This document shows, one piece after another, positions 40,754 to 51,883 of a stretch of DNA of 64,000 bases; positions within the stretch are counted from its first letter, which is position 1; each line of letters opens with the position of its first letter. The notes beneath the pieces are model-generated. The model made no database searches. It was not told where the DNA came from and saw nothing but the letters and a program-made list of their open reading frames with translations. The stretch is from contig SWBL01000001.1 of the NCBI GenBank assembly GCA_024195585.1, positions 62,001 through 126,000 on the forward strand, written 5' to 3'. The translations under genes and the position numbers were made by a program. The stretch comes from Aureobasidium sp. EXF-3400. Taxonomy: Eukaryota; Ascomycota; Dothideomycetes; Dothideales; Saccotheciaceae.

Positions 40754-43204
40754 GGTGCAAAAGACGGAGGGAGACTTAGTGAAGCTCGACAATCTCATCG
40801 AAGAGTGCGACACTCTGATAAATCCATGAGTAACATGTTAAAATACTTGGTTTCTCCAAGAAAATGACAATACATAGGCAAGATACTTTCTGTCGCACCT
40901 CTTACATACGAATCTCCACTGTTACCAAAAAAACACACCCCCTTGGACACTTTGGAGGTCGATAACATCCCCGCTTCCTTAGATATGCACCCTATCTTCG
41001 TACTCACATATGGTGACTCCCGCTTCCTTTGATCGACCTGTTCGCAAGTACACAGAGGGAGAAGACCAACGATGGAGCCAAAAAGGGTAGAGCAAAGCAT
41101 ATAGCACAGCTCATATGCGCCTGGAGTCTAGCAGATAACAGTGGGAAGAATTATCTCCAACAACTCCGCGACCAGAGCTCGCCAATCGAATTATCATCGA
41201 CTTTAGGGTGTACACACCACTATCCACAGCAAACTCGGAGGTAAAGACCGGCTAGAAGGAAGGCTCAACAAGTTTAGAGAAGAGCAAGAGACTGATTCCA
41301 GGCCGTTTGTGGTCACCCTGCTATGGTATCATACCATTGAAGATCCCGGGCCCGCTCTGATTCACTCGATAGCGTTCCTGTGTCACCTTATCACGTCCCC
41401 TACAGCGAGCAATCGACCCCTATCGTCTCTTACCCAGCAGTTGGAGAAGCAGCAGTCGTGTCTACCACCGAGACCGACGGTTATCGATCTGTTGAGCGAT
41501 ATTTCAACACACAGCCGTGTTTCACTTTGCCGATATATATATGCACACAGACGACTATCAGAACTAGAAGAGGGTGAAGAAGACCCTGTCCCAGCGAAGC
41601 ACGTGGTGTGCCGTCTTCACATGTACTTCTTGATGGCTGATAACAACAACACCCCAACCTGACGTTGCAGAGAGTATCTGGCCCGTGGTACTACTCAGGA
41701 CTCGTCCTGTTGACCGTGCATCCATTTAGACGAACATCATGATTCAACATGACAAGCAACAACGACATTACTCGCATCTGGCGGTGTAGACAATGCCTTT
41801 CACACGACAGTACCGTCGACTTCACGAGTGCATCGCATATAAAGTGACACCTTGCAGTGCACGGCTACGGCCCCTGGAGGTACACTGGCTGCAATCGGTC
41901 GCCGCAGGTACGTCCCTCAGATTGCGTGTTCTTCAAAATCTTCTAAACCTTGTGTAGAGAAGCCATAACTGCACATCATCGCACTTCTAGCGAGATCGGA
42001 CCAGATGCGGGTGCGTTTAACGACCCAGCTTTAAGTGGTCGCATCGATCTTGAAGCACAAGCTTGTCGCACACCTTATAGTGCCCCTTGGACTGGTTCTA
42101 GTACCGTCCCTCCTCCGGACGCCACTGTTCTCGCCGTAGCCTGAGTCGCTACCTCTCAACACGCTCCTAGAGAGGCCGCTACCATTCCTATGCCCCTGAG
42201 ATTGATCATCGTAGAGGCGGTCAACGCCATAATGCCAATGGTAAACAAACCACCTAGGTCAGATGCAGGACCAAGAACCCCAACCAGACATTGAGGGCCG
42301 GAGCGCTTTCGCTTCGATTTGTGTGATGGCGGCTACTAAGAATAGGTGCCTCACACTTTTAGCCAGGATCGACGAGATGTCGTCGTCGTCAGGCTGAGGT
42401 TTGAGCTGCATATGCATGACGCTAGAGAAAGGAACATGGCTTGCATATCGGCTAGCTGCATCTACCATGCATCATATAAGCCTTGCGGGGGCGGGACAGG
42501 CTGGAAACTGGAGCGTGGTCGGATCTATGCACTACTCATATGAGTACCTCTTCAAGCGCCATCATTATTGCTCGCAATATGAATTCAAACGAGCCTAATC
42601 CTGCAGGAATAGGCGGCATCATCTGGAATTGACACTGCCTCGACAGTTCACCGAGTCCCACGCAATGATAGGACTCTGTATACTTCGCCTGCATGAAAGA
42701 CTCGCAAACCAGGCTACCCTCAGAGCTGACTTGGAGAATCGTGTACTGTTTGTCGAAGCCGCTGCTTCCAATGGGGCACTACATGGCAAGCTAGCCTTGT
42801 GGCGTCGTGAACATGTATGTCGGCTTCACAAAGAAGGATCAGACCTTGTCAGCCTTGTGGGCTGAGCAAAAGCAACGCTCCCCCGTGCTTGACCCGTGGG
42901 TGTTCCTGCTACGTACGAATCTATATCCATCGGGGCTGTGCGATCAAGCCGCGATCTAGATCGACCATCGGGTCTGAGGATCTCGGCGAAAGATTGGCTC
43001 CAAGACTGGTTCGAAGTCGTCCGGCGAAGCCCTTTGGCGAATGCTGTACTTATATTGGGACACCCTGAGGTTCGCAATACAAATATTGTAGCCTCTCATC
43101 GCTTGTTTTCCAACAGACAAGATCACACTACACTCATCTCACGTTGTCAGATACATCTCAAGCGGTTTCAAATATCAACATTGCCAAATCGTCTACCAAT
43201 TTCA
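40754..43204. other. Degenerate stretch without intact genes
   Basis: About 2.4 kb with many short ORFs on both strands (for example 41309-41662 and 41950-42144) but no motif, splice pair or repeat that I can support. The frame upstream of 43205 is open on both strands at 42826-43077, which may mark an old coding sequence. Confidence 0.35.
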
Positions 43205-43720
43205 ATGATGTTTCGCCTACAGCACTGTTTGGGGATCATAGGGTTGCTCAAAACGGCCGTCGCAGTGTGCATGCTTCCTGGAGTAACCGGCGATCTCGGC
43301 ACGCTTCCTTCCGATTTCGACTCTCCCAAACTATGCGTCCCTCAAGGCGAGGGATACTGGACTTTCGCCCTGTATGTCGTTGCCGTTGACGTTCCGGCTC
43401 CACAGCGTGGAGTTGGTCTTGAAGGCTTCGCCTCAGGCTCTCAATATCTTATCTACGACAACACCTGTACTTTGAAAGGCGTATGGGACACCAGTGCCGA
43501 CAAATGTGGCGGTCCGTACACAATCGAAGCGAACTTTCTGAAGGATGTTTTGACTATCAGATACCAAACTGCTGCTATCGGGTCTCCATACTTTGATTTC
43601 GTCTACGGGAACGGCGAATTCAGTATCGGCAACAACCACTGTGGATGCCAAGATATGTCAGTTGGGTTGACTGCTCAAGCGGGGTGCAAGTGTGCATTCC
43701 CGGTAGATGGCATTCTCTGA
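43205..43720 (+). CDS. Secreted cysteine-rich protein
   Basis: Single exon of 171 residues. The open frame extends 103 codons upstream, but the ATG pair at 43205 begins a hydrophobic N-terminus (MMFRLQHCLGIIGLLKTAVA) ending near VTGDLG, as expected for a signal peptide. The mature domain contains about eight cysteines (KLCVP, NTCTLKG, DKCGG, HCGCQD, GCKC), beta-strand-like stretches and a C-terminal CGC/CKC cluster. No catalytic motif is recognised. It is the only intact-looking gene in the 35.5-46.6 kb tract and is a candidate extracellular or effector-like protein. Confidence 0.65.
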   Translation: MMFRLQHCLGIIGLLKTAVAVCMLPGVTGDLGTLPSDFDSPKLCVPQGEGYWTFALYVVAVDVPAPQRGVGLEGFASGSQYLIYDNTCTLKGVWDTSADKCGGPYTIEANFLKDVLTIRYQTAAIGSPYFDFVYGNGEFSIGNNHCGCQDMSVGLTAQAGCKCAFPVDGIL

Positions 43721-44175
43721 GACCGTCTAGCGATACTTTGTCCTTTGTCTCAAATATTTTTGCAGTACTTTCTTTCCTTGCTAGTCTTTGTTTCTGCTGT
43801 CTACGTATTACGTTAGTGAACAAGAAAATCAACTGCTCTCTTAACATTCGACGAGAACGAACCTTTTTCGGTCTTGTTCAGGGATCCATTAATATTTTCC
43901 AGGGCTTCGAGGGATCTTGAATGATCACCAGGACCTGAGAGTGTCCACTACCGGATATAGGTGTTACTTTCACCTATATACGTATAATTTCCGCAAAACC
44001 TGCGAGCAGTCTGCTAGTAGTTTGCAAGGAGGAGAACTAGCAGGACTAGGAGCCGCGTCTGATACTCGGATGTACCGCCTGCGAGGCCAAAAAAAGCACT
44101 CATCGAAGATTTAGAAGCACAACTTTGGTCGCGCTTCCCTCACTCTCTTCCTTTGATACAACCACCCGTCATCCC
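43721..44175. other. Non-coding stretch
   Basis: 3' flank of the secreted-protein gene. No feature recognised. Confidence 0.35.
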
Positions 44176-44400
44176 AGCAGCAACAGCCTTGGCATACACA
44201 ATTCTTTGTTCATCCAACAAAATCGACTTTCTAATCGTGCAATGGGTACACGCCAGCAGATACTCTGTTGGGTGCACCCATCATCAAGCCTTTAGCAGTG
44301 ACAGCCTTCGCAAACACAACTTTTTATTCATCTAACAAAATGGCTCCTCAATTGCGTAACGGGCGTACGCCAGCAGACACTCTGCTGGGTGATGCCCTCT
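44176..44400. repeat. Tandem pair of diverged ~117-bp units
   Basis: Units at about 44176-44279 and 44294-44400 share CAGC-x-ACAGCCTT, TTCATC-AACAAAAT and ACGCCAGCAGA-ACTCTG-TGGGTG in the same order. The second unit overlaps the start of the broken ORF at 44340. Confidence 0.55.
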
Positions 44401-44711
44401 GGGACGATATCACAAACCTCGTCGATCAACACTGGGTCTGACAATATGCCGCAAATGTCGAGTTCGAGATTCGACGAATCACCGAAACTCAACCATTGGG
44501 TTCCGAGCGTCTTACGGCGGTTACTACTCTTTATGCGCATTGAAACGAGGACATCACCACCAACCTTTGGCGACTCCCAGCCTTGATGAGGCCGTTGACG
44601 CTGCTAACATCTCGTTCACCACCCAGGTACTATTCGACGCACTCAACAGGGACAAGAAATGCGCCAACCGTACAGTGCTGATGATGCTTACGTCACTCTA
44701 TGCTGCATGAT
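44340..44711 (+). pseudogene. Hypothetical gene with two in-frame stops
   Basis: From the ATG at 44340 the frame reads APQLRNGRTPADTLLGDALW and DDITNLVDQHWV, then TGA at 44439-44441, then a coding-like stretch (NVEFEIRRITETQPLGSERL, TAVTTLYAH) to a second TGA at 44541-44543. In a shifted frame DEAVDAANISFTTQVLFDAL and LMMLTSLYAA follow, with a second L-TxLYA end, to a stop near 44711. Two stops plus a frameshift mean no full product. Repeated modules are again visible. Confidence 0.5.
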
Positions 44712-45029
44712 TGAGCTCCTCCGTAGATACGATATCCAAGTTTTCGAGTAGTCCGAAGATCTTGTGTTTCCAACCAAGGATGATCGGGTTTCTTCATGAG
44801 TCGGACGATCAATTTTTCGCATCACCATGAGAAGCATATATTCGTGCTCAAACCTGGAATCATGAATTATAATCAAGAAACCCACTTGCAAGGACCCTAG
44901 CTTTGACGAAGAACAAGGATACCCAGACTCTATCTCAAGCTCAACGAACATCGTTGTAAATCACATTCGCTTCACCAAATTAGCAGCTCGCTTCCACGAT
45001 ATCACTCCGGACTCAAATTAGTTGACAGC

Positions 45030-45149
45030 ATGGAAAGGGAACATGCGCGAATGCCTCATCGACGTATCGATGCTGAGCAGCCACTGACCTACGTCGGTAG
45101 TTCATGTCTTTCTCGGACTCGCTCAGACGTACACAAGATCCACTGCTAG
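45030..45149 (+). pseudogene. Fragment sharing LTYVGSS with the gene at 15927
   Basis: A 39-codon ORF contains EQPLTYVGSSCLSRTRS. The DNA CT-ACCTACGTCGG-AGTTCAT matches the second exon of the gene at 15927 with two differences. No lysine-helix exon precedes it. Confidence 0.35.
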
Positions 45150-46618
45150 TCTCCTGCTTTGGCTACCGTGTCTGATCTAACCTCCTATCCCGGTTCACAA
45201 GGACCTTTGATCATTAGCGAAACATATTAGCATGTGGCACCGCTTTTTTCCTTACAGGAGTCTTTAGTCAACCTAGTTTGCTCAAACAGAGCTGGGACTA
45301 AAACTGGGAACAGATCGATGTTCCGGTGGTGAGTTGGCACTATGTGTCTATACACTCACAGAACAGATGATCGTACCATTCATTACCTACATCGCGACCA
45401 ATGACTTCCGCTTCGCAGATGCATTGATCGGAAACTTCGAACACCTTCATCGCGATCGCGACTTCTTTGCTCATTACTACATTTGTGCATTATCTCGCGG
45501 ATGCTCAGGAACTACCCCAAGTAATGCTCCAAAGTTAACTTGCGGTCCACAAGAAGCTTGAGGTACTAATGAGACACTTCGAAGGTATGCCTGAGTACGA
45601 GCAACGAGAGACAGTTTTGATCATCATTTCCAATTTTTGCATCAAACGGTGCAAGATTCACAAGAGGATGAACCTTTACACAAAACGATCGGCATCTTCG
45701 GTCTCGCCCGATTAATGGAGTCCTTATTAGTTGCAGCCTTCGAGGTCTATAACTTTCCGGTCGACTTTATCTGACCTGCTGGCAAAGATGAAAGGTGTGC
45801 GACACTGTCGAGCAGAGGAGCAGGGTAACACGAACTACAACGGGTAGTTGACCTCTGTGTAAAGCTGAGCACCTGAGAGGGTATAGAGTACACTGGCCGC
45901 CACGTACATACTCCGAGTAGCATGTTATCGCCAGACTTTGTAGCCAACTCAGGTTCGAGATTTTAGGCATCGAAATCAGAATGTGTTCACCTTTTTTTTT
46001 TTTTTTTTTTCCTGTTTAATCACCCGAAGCAAGCGTCGTTGTTCGATGGTCGCGTGCCATTACTCGAGTCAAGACATGCATGACTCATGAAACCTGAGTC
46101 TCAGCTTGAATCCCAAGAAGCTTTGAGGCCACATGGCAAAACATTTCGGCTGTTTCGCGCTACAAAAACGTTGAACTCAATTTGCGCAAATGAAGTCAAG
46201 ATCGTTATGTGCCGCTGAAGGATTTGCTATCTACCATTCAATTACCACTCTAAGACACTTCTTATAGCCGCTCCTGCGTGGTTGGGGCGCCTAACATGAC
46301 GTGCTCGCTGGCAGATAGCGAGGTCCAAATGACGGGAAAGCAAAGGCACAAATTAAGTTGGTGCCTGGTCCTCCCTATCTGACCTATTAAGGCGTGAAGG
46401 CACGCGACCTACGGAAAATAGTTCTGTTTCCACCTCTTTCTTTATCAGAATCACGACTACAGCACTGAACGGTCAATTTCTGGAGAAATTCTATGTATTG
46501 AATCAGGAATATACGCCGGACTTCATTGAGTCGCTCTTGCCGGATGTAGAACAAGCACTTTTGAACAATACGACGCCCAAATACCCCAGCATTCTCACAA
46601 CAAGCTCGAACTTAGCTC
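45150..46618. other. Degenerate stretch with a 19-base T run
   Basis: About 1.5 kb. An ORF at 45334-45561 (FRFADALIGNFEHLHRDRDF) looks like a coding relic without context. A run of 19 T residues lies at 45992-46010. The last part is the promoter of the Stealth-family gene. Confidence 0.4.
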
Positions 46619-48838
46619 ATGTTCCATCCGACATGGCTTCCAAGACGCAGGTCTGTCATGTCCAAGGCGACCTTCGTAGTGGCTACAGTCCTCGCCTGGA
46701 TGCTTCTTGTTCACATACATTATTTCGTCGCCAGACCACGCACGCAAACACACTTGGAAGCAAGCACATATTCGGTACAAGAAGATGAAACGCATCACAA
46801 CTTCCCAAACATAGACCAAGGCCCGACCAGCCGCGATCCCTTAGGTATCAAGGCCTACAGTTCCATGAGTGACGAGTGCGTCGAAGAGTGGGTAGCACAT
46901 CATCAATGGGGTTCTGCTTGTATCGGAACGGACCTTAGCGAGGGTCTCAAGGTAGATGGAGTTTGGGCTTGGGTTAATGGCTCAGATCCACTCCAGATTG
47001 CCGCAAGACAACTCTACAAACCTGACACAGGTATGAACATGGACGCAGCTCACAGATATGTCGAACACAACGAACTCCTCTACTCCATGCGCTCCGCCCT
47101 TACATCTCTGGGTAGCGGGGTCATGCAGAAACTTCATATCCTGGCCAGTGCGTACAATCATACGAACGGCAGTGTTGATGTCATGACTGGTCAAGTCCCT
47201 GCCTGGCTCGAAAAGGACAAGGCACTCACTGGCAAAAGTGCCGTCGTGCTGCATCATGATGCAGACTATTTCAAACCAATGCAAACTCCTGGGACCAACC
47301 TTTCATCAGTGGAAATACAAAAGTGGAGGGAAGCCGTTCTTCCTACTTTTAATTCGCTTGCAGTGGAGGCGCAGATCCAGAACATCGATCATGTGTCCTC
47401 TGATCAGCTTGTCTACTTCAATGACGACTTCTTCACGCTGCGAAAGCTCGCTGTGTCTGACTTCACGACACCTCTATACGGCCCAGTGATCAAAACACTT
47501 ACGAGATTTACAAGCATGTATCTGCCCGCGGAAAGCACATTCTGGAGAACGATCAATCCCGCTGGTGAAGAGCCCGGTATCAAACGTGCCGCATGGGTTC
47601 TCGGGAAGCGCTTCTCTTTGCGCCCTTACTACTACATTACCCATCATCCTAGAACTCTATGGCTTCCACTACTTCGAGAAGCTGCCCAGACCTTCCCTCA
47701 GGCCTTCACCGATACACCACTCTCCCGATTCCGTGCGCAGGACGATGTCCCTGCATCTGTTCAGGCCGTCTTTCTGGGGTCATGGTACGTGGTGGAACGT
47801 CACCGTGAAGCATTACTCTGGACTTGGGTAGTAGCGAAATGGGGAGGAAGAAGCGGAAACCTGTCAGCAACATCCAAGGATCGTATGTGGGCTGAGTTGA
47901 CGGATGAAGTCTCGCCATCAAGCTCTCGTCTGAGTATTCCTGTGCCTATCCGAGCTCCGGTCATCAACACCGATGTGTTCCAGAAAGCAAACATCAGCAT
48001 TCCCACTTCGACCGAGTACTCCTTCTCTAGCAAGGATGGGTATGCACTATCATATGTCGACTCGATGTGGCCCTGGAACCGACCCAGACATGGCTACCCA
48101 GATCTCACGAGGGGTCTCCTTGACAACAAGACGTCGGCCGACAGCTCAGCCAGCAGGTCGCAGTACAACAGGAATCCGAGCTTCGTCGCTGCTCAAGCAT
48201 GCGTCATCAACCGCTCAACCTGCTTTGGTGCATCCTCAAAAGACGAAACTGCAAGCGATTTCTTCAAGCGGATAGCTTTCGAGAATCATGAATGCGGAGA
48301 CTGCATCATCACCGCCCTGATCGGTGCGAGTGGAACATCTGGTATTGACAAGTTCTTACCAGACCACCATGCTGGAACGGACCCAGAGCTTCGTACAGAC
48401 GCTGTCACCAGCCCACCACATTTGCCCCTGACCTCAGACTGGACGACGACTGACTTCTCGATGACGTATGCCATACCGAACGGCTCCCTGAGATCAGATA
48501 TGACCCTTCGAACTTGGTGCATACGACTCATCCAAAGATACTCGTACGTTCTTGGTTCGGTAGAGAGTGATCTTTACAAAGTAGAAAGAGCTAGCGATCT
48601 CGAGGCAAAAGTGAGCGAGATAGAACTCACGCTACAGGAAGACGGGGAGATGGACGCCGGGCCAAAAGATAGAGATTGGAGATCTAGAATGGGTTGGGCT
48701 AGAGGACCACTAACATTCTTGTGTCTCAACGACGACATCAAGGATACCGGCAAACTTCGTGATCGCATCGACGAGCTGCTGGTCACATTTTTCGACCGAA
48801 TGTGGCCTGAAAGGATGAATTTCGAGAGCCAAGACTGA
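46619..48838 (+). CDS. Stealth-family sugar-phosphate transferase
   Basis: Single exon of 739 residues. A type II membrane anchor (about 17-37, ATFVVATVLAWMLLVHIHYF) places the rest in the Golgi lumen. Stealth CR1 is seen as DGVWAWVNGSDP (113-124). CR2 begins with RYVEHNELLYSMRSALTSL (146-164) and contains PTFNSLAVEAQI and the hallmark YFNDDFF (266-272). Later conserved segments include ECGDCII. Family members transfer hexose- or pentose-1-phosphate to glycans: GlcNAc-1-phosphotransferase in animals, xylosylphosphotransferase in Cryptococcus, capsule enzymes in bacteria. Here it probably phosphoglycosylates cell-wall or secreted glycans; the sugar donor is unknown. An ATG at residue 14 is an alternative start that would still keep the anchor. 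Confidence 0.9.
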   Translation: MFHPTWLPRRRSVMSKATFVVATVLAWMLLVHIHYFVARPRTQTHLEASTYSVQEDETHHNFPNIDQGPTSRDPLGIKAYSSMSDECVEEWVAHHQWGSACIGTDLSEGLKVDGVWAWVNGSDPLQIAARQLYKPDTGMNMDAAHRYVEHNELLYSMRSALTSLGSGVMQKLHILASAYNHTNGSVDVMTGQVPAWLEKDKALTGKSAVVLHHDADYFKPMQTPGTNLSSVEIQKWREAVLPTFNSLAVEAQIQNIDHVSSDQLVYFNDDFFTLRKLAVSDFTTPLYGPVIKTLTRFTSMYLPAESTFWRTINPAGEEPGIKRAAWVLGKRFSLRPYYYITHHPRTLWLPLLREAAQTFPQAFTDTPLSRFRAQDDVPASVQAVFLGSWYVVERHREALLWTWVVAKWGGRSGNLSATSKDRMWAELTDEVSPSSSRLSIPVPIRAPVINTDVFQKANISIPTSTEYSFSSKDGYALSYVDSMWPWNRPRHGYPDLTRGLLDNKTSADSSASRSQYNRNPSFVAAQACVINRSTCFGASSKDETASDFFKRIAFENHECGDCIITALIGASGTSGIDKFLPDHHAGTDPELRTDAVTSPPHLPLTSDWTTTDFSMTYAIPNGSLRSDMTLRTWCIRLIQRYSYVLGSVESDLYKVERASDLEAKVSEIELTLQEDGEMDAGPKDRDWRSRMGWARGPLTFLCLNDDIKDTGKLRDRIDELLVTFFDRMWPERMNFESQD

Positions 48839-49698
48839 AATCTCAATTCAGCTTATGTTTCTTCGTTAGATGAAGCTCGGACATTCTGGTACGTTTCGTG
48901 CTTGAGCAACTACCCGACTGTGTCAAAGCAAGGATCAATCTTGCAGAAAGGGAGCCATCTCCAGAACGTTGTCCCGCATGATCGTCAGCTGGTCGACATC
49001 ACCATGAGACTGATACAGTACCTCAGGCATGATCTGTCCGTACGGAGTCAGGACTCGTATGCGGAGCTCCGCAGAATTCCCTAAGAAGGACTCCCCGCTT
49101 CACACATCATTGTTTTTGACGAGCCTTGATTCTTCGAAAATTTTGAGAGCTCAGAATTCATCGCCGAAAAGATGCTCGAGATATTTCGTTCCACCTCACA
49201 GGCACTTTCGTGTGTCCGAGCTAAAGTGGTTGCATGCGGCTGGGCCGCAAGAGTCTATCATCTCTCGAAGAAGAGTATGTCCTCTTCCGCACAATCTCAT
49301 TGGAAGCGCTAAGGATGATGCCCGTCAGAAGCGGCAGCAAGCTGCTTATCAGACCGTGAGGACTGCTGCTGCGATTAACCCCGATCACTATCGTCAGGTC
49401 CAGCGCAAAGCACTCATCGGTAGCGTTCTACCACTACGGTAGAGTCAGTCAGCCAATCAGTACCAGAATATTATCAACATATATCAGAATTTTTCCCCAC
49501 CAGACGTGGCGGCGGCTGCGTCTTAGTCTTGTCAAGCGATAATCTAGTTGTCTCAAGTCGACTCGACTCTATGTCGTGGTTGGTGATTTCGTGTGCTACT
49601 TTGCAGATTGGTGACGATTGCGTCGAAGCTGAGTGGTCGCGCAACGTGATGAGAAGATTGAGAGCTATAGATTGATTTAATGAAGCACTATTCGTCAA
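48839..49698. other. Intergenic
   Basis: 860 bases between the Stealth-family gene and the tRNA. A plus-strand ORF at 49029-49442 has a basic, Ala/Gln-rich end but no supporting signal; not annotated as a gene. Confidence 0.4.
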
Positions 49699-49798
49699 TC
49701 CGATATGGTCTAGTGGCTAGGATTTCTCGCTCTCAAACCGTGTTCTAATCAACACAACTAGGTCCGAGGAGGCCGGGGTTCAATTCCCCGTGTCGGAA
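49699..49798 (+). tRNA. tRNA-Glu (CTC) with 28-nt intron
   Basis: Acceptor arm TCCGATA (49699-49705) pairs with TGTCGGA (49791-49797), and A49798 is the discriminator. The D arm holds GGTCTAGTGGCTAGGA. The anticodon stem TCTCG (49725-49729) pairs with CGAGG (49765-49769). The loop starts C-T-CTC-A, giving anticodon CTC at 49732-49734. An intron of 28 nt (49736-49763) sits one base 3' of the anticodon, the canonical position, leaving a 72-nt mature tRNA. T arm: CGGGGTTCAATTCCCCG. A TTCTTTT tract just downstream can serve as a Pol III terminator. All parts match a eukaryotic glutamate tRNA. Confidence 0.95.
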
Positions 49799-50626
49799 AA
49801 TCTTCTTTTGCCTTTTTGTTGCATCGTTGAAAAGCTCCTCAATCACTTTCCTTTTCTCGAACAACAATCGATAACTCTTCGAAAACAAGACAGGCGGTTC
49901 TTTTTGGACGATATCAGACGAAAGCGACAAATCGTGGATCGTCTCGGTGTAAGGGAGTGCGTGACTAACGTTTTTCCTTCTTTTTGGAGAACAGCTCGAC
50001 CACGGATCCTTTCGCATCGCTTTTGCACAAAACACACGACGCCTTCAAATCCCGACACTGCTCGGATACTTTCTTGCGTTGACTCAATCACTCAACTGCT
50101 GATTGCGAGCAATCTGAGAAGGGTTCAATAACAGGGAGAAACGGCGGGCACCTGCGATGCCAGATCGATCAGGGTATTCCTGCCAACAATGGCACTCTAT
50201 CGCCGAGTGCTGCTGCCACTCCCGACCTTGAGTAGTGCATGTCCATCTGAGTCGATATGAACGAGATGTTGTTGAGCCTACATCTCCCCGTTCGTATATA
50301 GCAATACCGCGTATCGACATCTACAAATGTGTGAGCAACGATCCCAATCAGGTTCTTATTTGTTAAAGACTTTGAGGACAATCACGAGGATCATGTCATT
50401 GATGCACAATCTTGAGGAGACCTACTCGACGTATATACAGCAGTCGTCACCGGTTCCGTATCGTCAATATCTTGGCTGTTTCCCCGTGCTGAATTTTCCG
50501 GTCGTGTCGTGTGAGAGTGCAATATATATTCACAGCTTCTCGCGACCACTTTGTTTCTCTTACAACCACAACGCGAGAGACGCACCCAAAACAAATTCAA
50601 ACCTACCGCACTTCACGACAGTCATC
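49799..50626. other. Intergenic
   Basis: About 830 bases between the tRNA and the first acidic paralogue. The last 100 bases form a typical CA-rich leader. No further gene supported. Confidence 0.4.
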
Positions 50627-51260
50627 ATGGTATGCTAGTTTGCTATACGTTCTCCGTGGAATTACAGGACTAATCTTGCCGCAGAGCGATCAGGACGACC
50701 AGGACCATCAGCCCAACTACTCCACTGACTGGAAGACCTCGTGGTTCGCCTATTGCGACCATATAGCAGAAGAAGAGGAAGAAGCCGCTAGAGAGACTGA
50801 AGAAGTCGAAGATGAGGTCTTCGTCTATGAAACCAGCCAGGCTGCTCTTCGCGAGCTGGAAAGAGAGGTTGATCACCTGCATGTCATCACGTATTCGAAT
50901 GCATTATTGACGATGCTATGTAGAGCCCCACTCCTCCCCCTGACCTCGACGCTCCCGTCACCCCTGACCCTGCCGCTGTCTCTGGCCCTGTCGCTGCTTC
51001 TGGCCCTGCCGCTACTTCTGGCTCTGTTCCTTCGGATGAGCCGGCCACAGCTCAGCCTGAAAGCGTATGTCGTCCCGTAGGATCTTGAGCATTGGGTCGT
51101 GTACTGATACCAGCCATAGCAGCCTGCCACCAACATGAGCGATGAGCAAGAGCATGACACCAGCGCCGACATCAGGGACGAGGCCCAGGCCGAAGTACCC
51201 AAGGACGAGTGCGAGGCTAGTGTGTCCGACGAGAACTCAAACAACGAGACCTCTTCATAG
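50627..51260 (+). CDS. Acidic low-complexity protein, ATG-only first exon (copy A)
   Basis: The first coding exon appears to be only the start codon (50627-50629), followed at once by GTATGC and a 55-nt intron ending CCGCAG at 50684. Exon 2 (50685 to about 50882) reads SDQDDQDHQPNYSTDWKTSW, then EEEEEAARETEEVEDEVFVYET. Exon 3 (50924-51064) is Pro/Ala/Ser-rich (SPTPPPDLDAPVTPDPAA), and exon 4 (from 51120 or 51123 to 51260) is acidic (SDEQEHDTSADIRDEAQAE). The second intron has a weak donor (GTCATC at 50883 or GTTGAT near 50868). The product is about 160 residues. The DWKxSW-x-Y plus ETxEVExEVFVxET core is shared with copy B at 51884. Unknown family; probably a disordered protein. Confidence 0.65.
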
Positions 51261-51883
51261 ATGAGAGCTTCACCAAAGATCAGACTCGAGTCTGCGCGGA
51301 AAGGCTATTTGCGATCATTGGGATCCTCCTGCAAACAGTCTCCATGGCAGCTGACGACGAGTCGCGGGCTGTGTAATCAGTGGTTGTCACGCCACACTAT
51401 GCAAACACCTCCTCCGATACTTCTTCAGATGCATTATACCTGTACAAACAAGAGATGGGCAGCCAACTCCTGGTTTTTGACCCTTTTTCACACTACTTGG
51501 TTTTGCTATTGACTCGCATGACCGGGAGGTCCTGAGAAAACTTCCCCAGACCCTTTTTCACACTGTGTATTGATCTTGTTGAACTCTTCTGTCACCTTGG
51601 TATACTTCGACTCTATATATCGGTATATATTGGTACACCTTGGATCGAATGTAATGTGAGCACAGAGCCGAGCGTGGAGAAAAGATATTACGCGAGGTCG
51701 ACCATGAGGTCCTCATCTACGAGACTCGATGCCGAAAAGGGCGATTCGCGCAATATTTCGTATATAGTCAGCATCGATCGAGATCAGCCACATTTACAAT
51801 GACAACAACAACGCTCAGACGAGCAAAAGCACTCCAAGGCCATCTTACTGAGAAATTGACTTCAACATCCCACAACTACCGCA
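51261..51883. other. Intergenic with relic of the same family
   Basis: About 620 bases between the two paralogues. At about 51667-51740 one frame reads EKILREVDHEVLIYETRCRK, a diverged version of the ExEVxxEVxxxET core of copies A and B, without start or intron. It looks like the remains of a third tandem copy. Confidence 0.5.

Noticed and set aside
42826..43077. Open frames on both strands before the 43205 gene
   Set aside because: No known domain in either frame; cannot be supported as coding.
50511..51080. 189-codon ORF with a Leu-rich, membrane-like end across copy A
   Set aside because: It results from reading the Pro/Ala/Ser exon in the wrong frame. The spliced acidic frame continues across the next intron and matches copy B.
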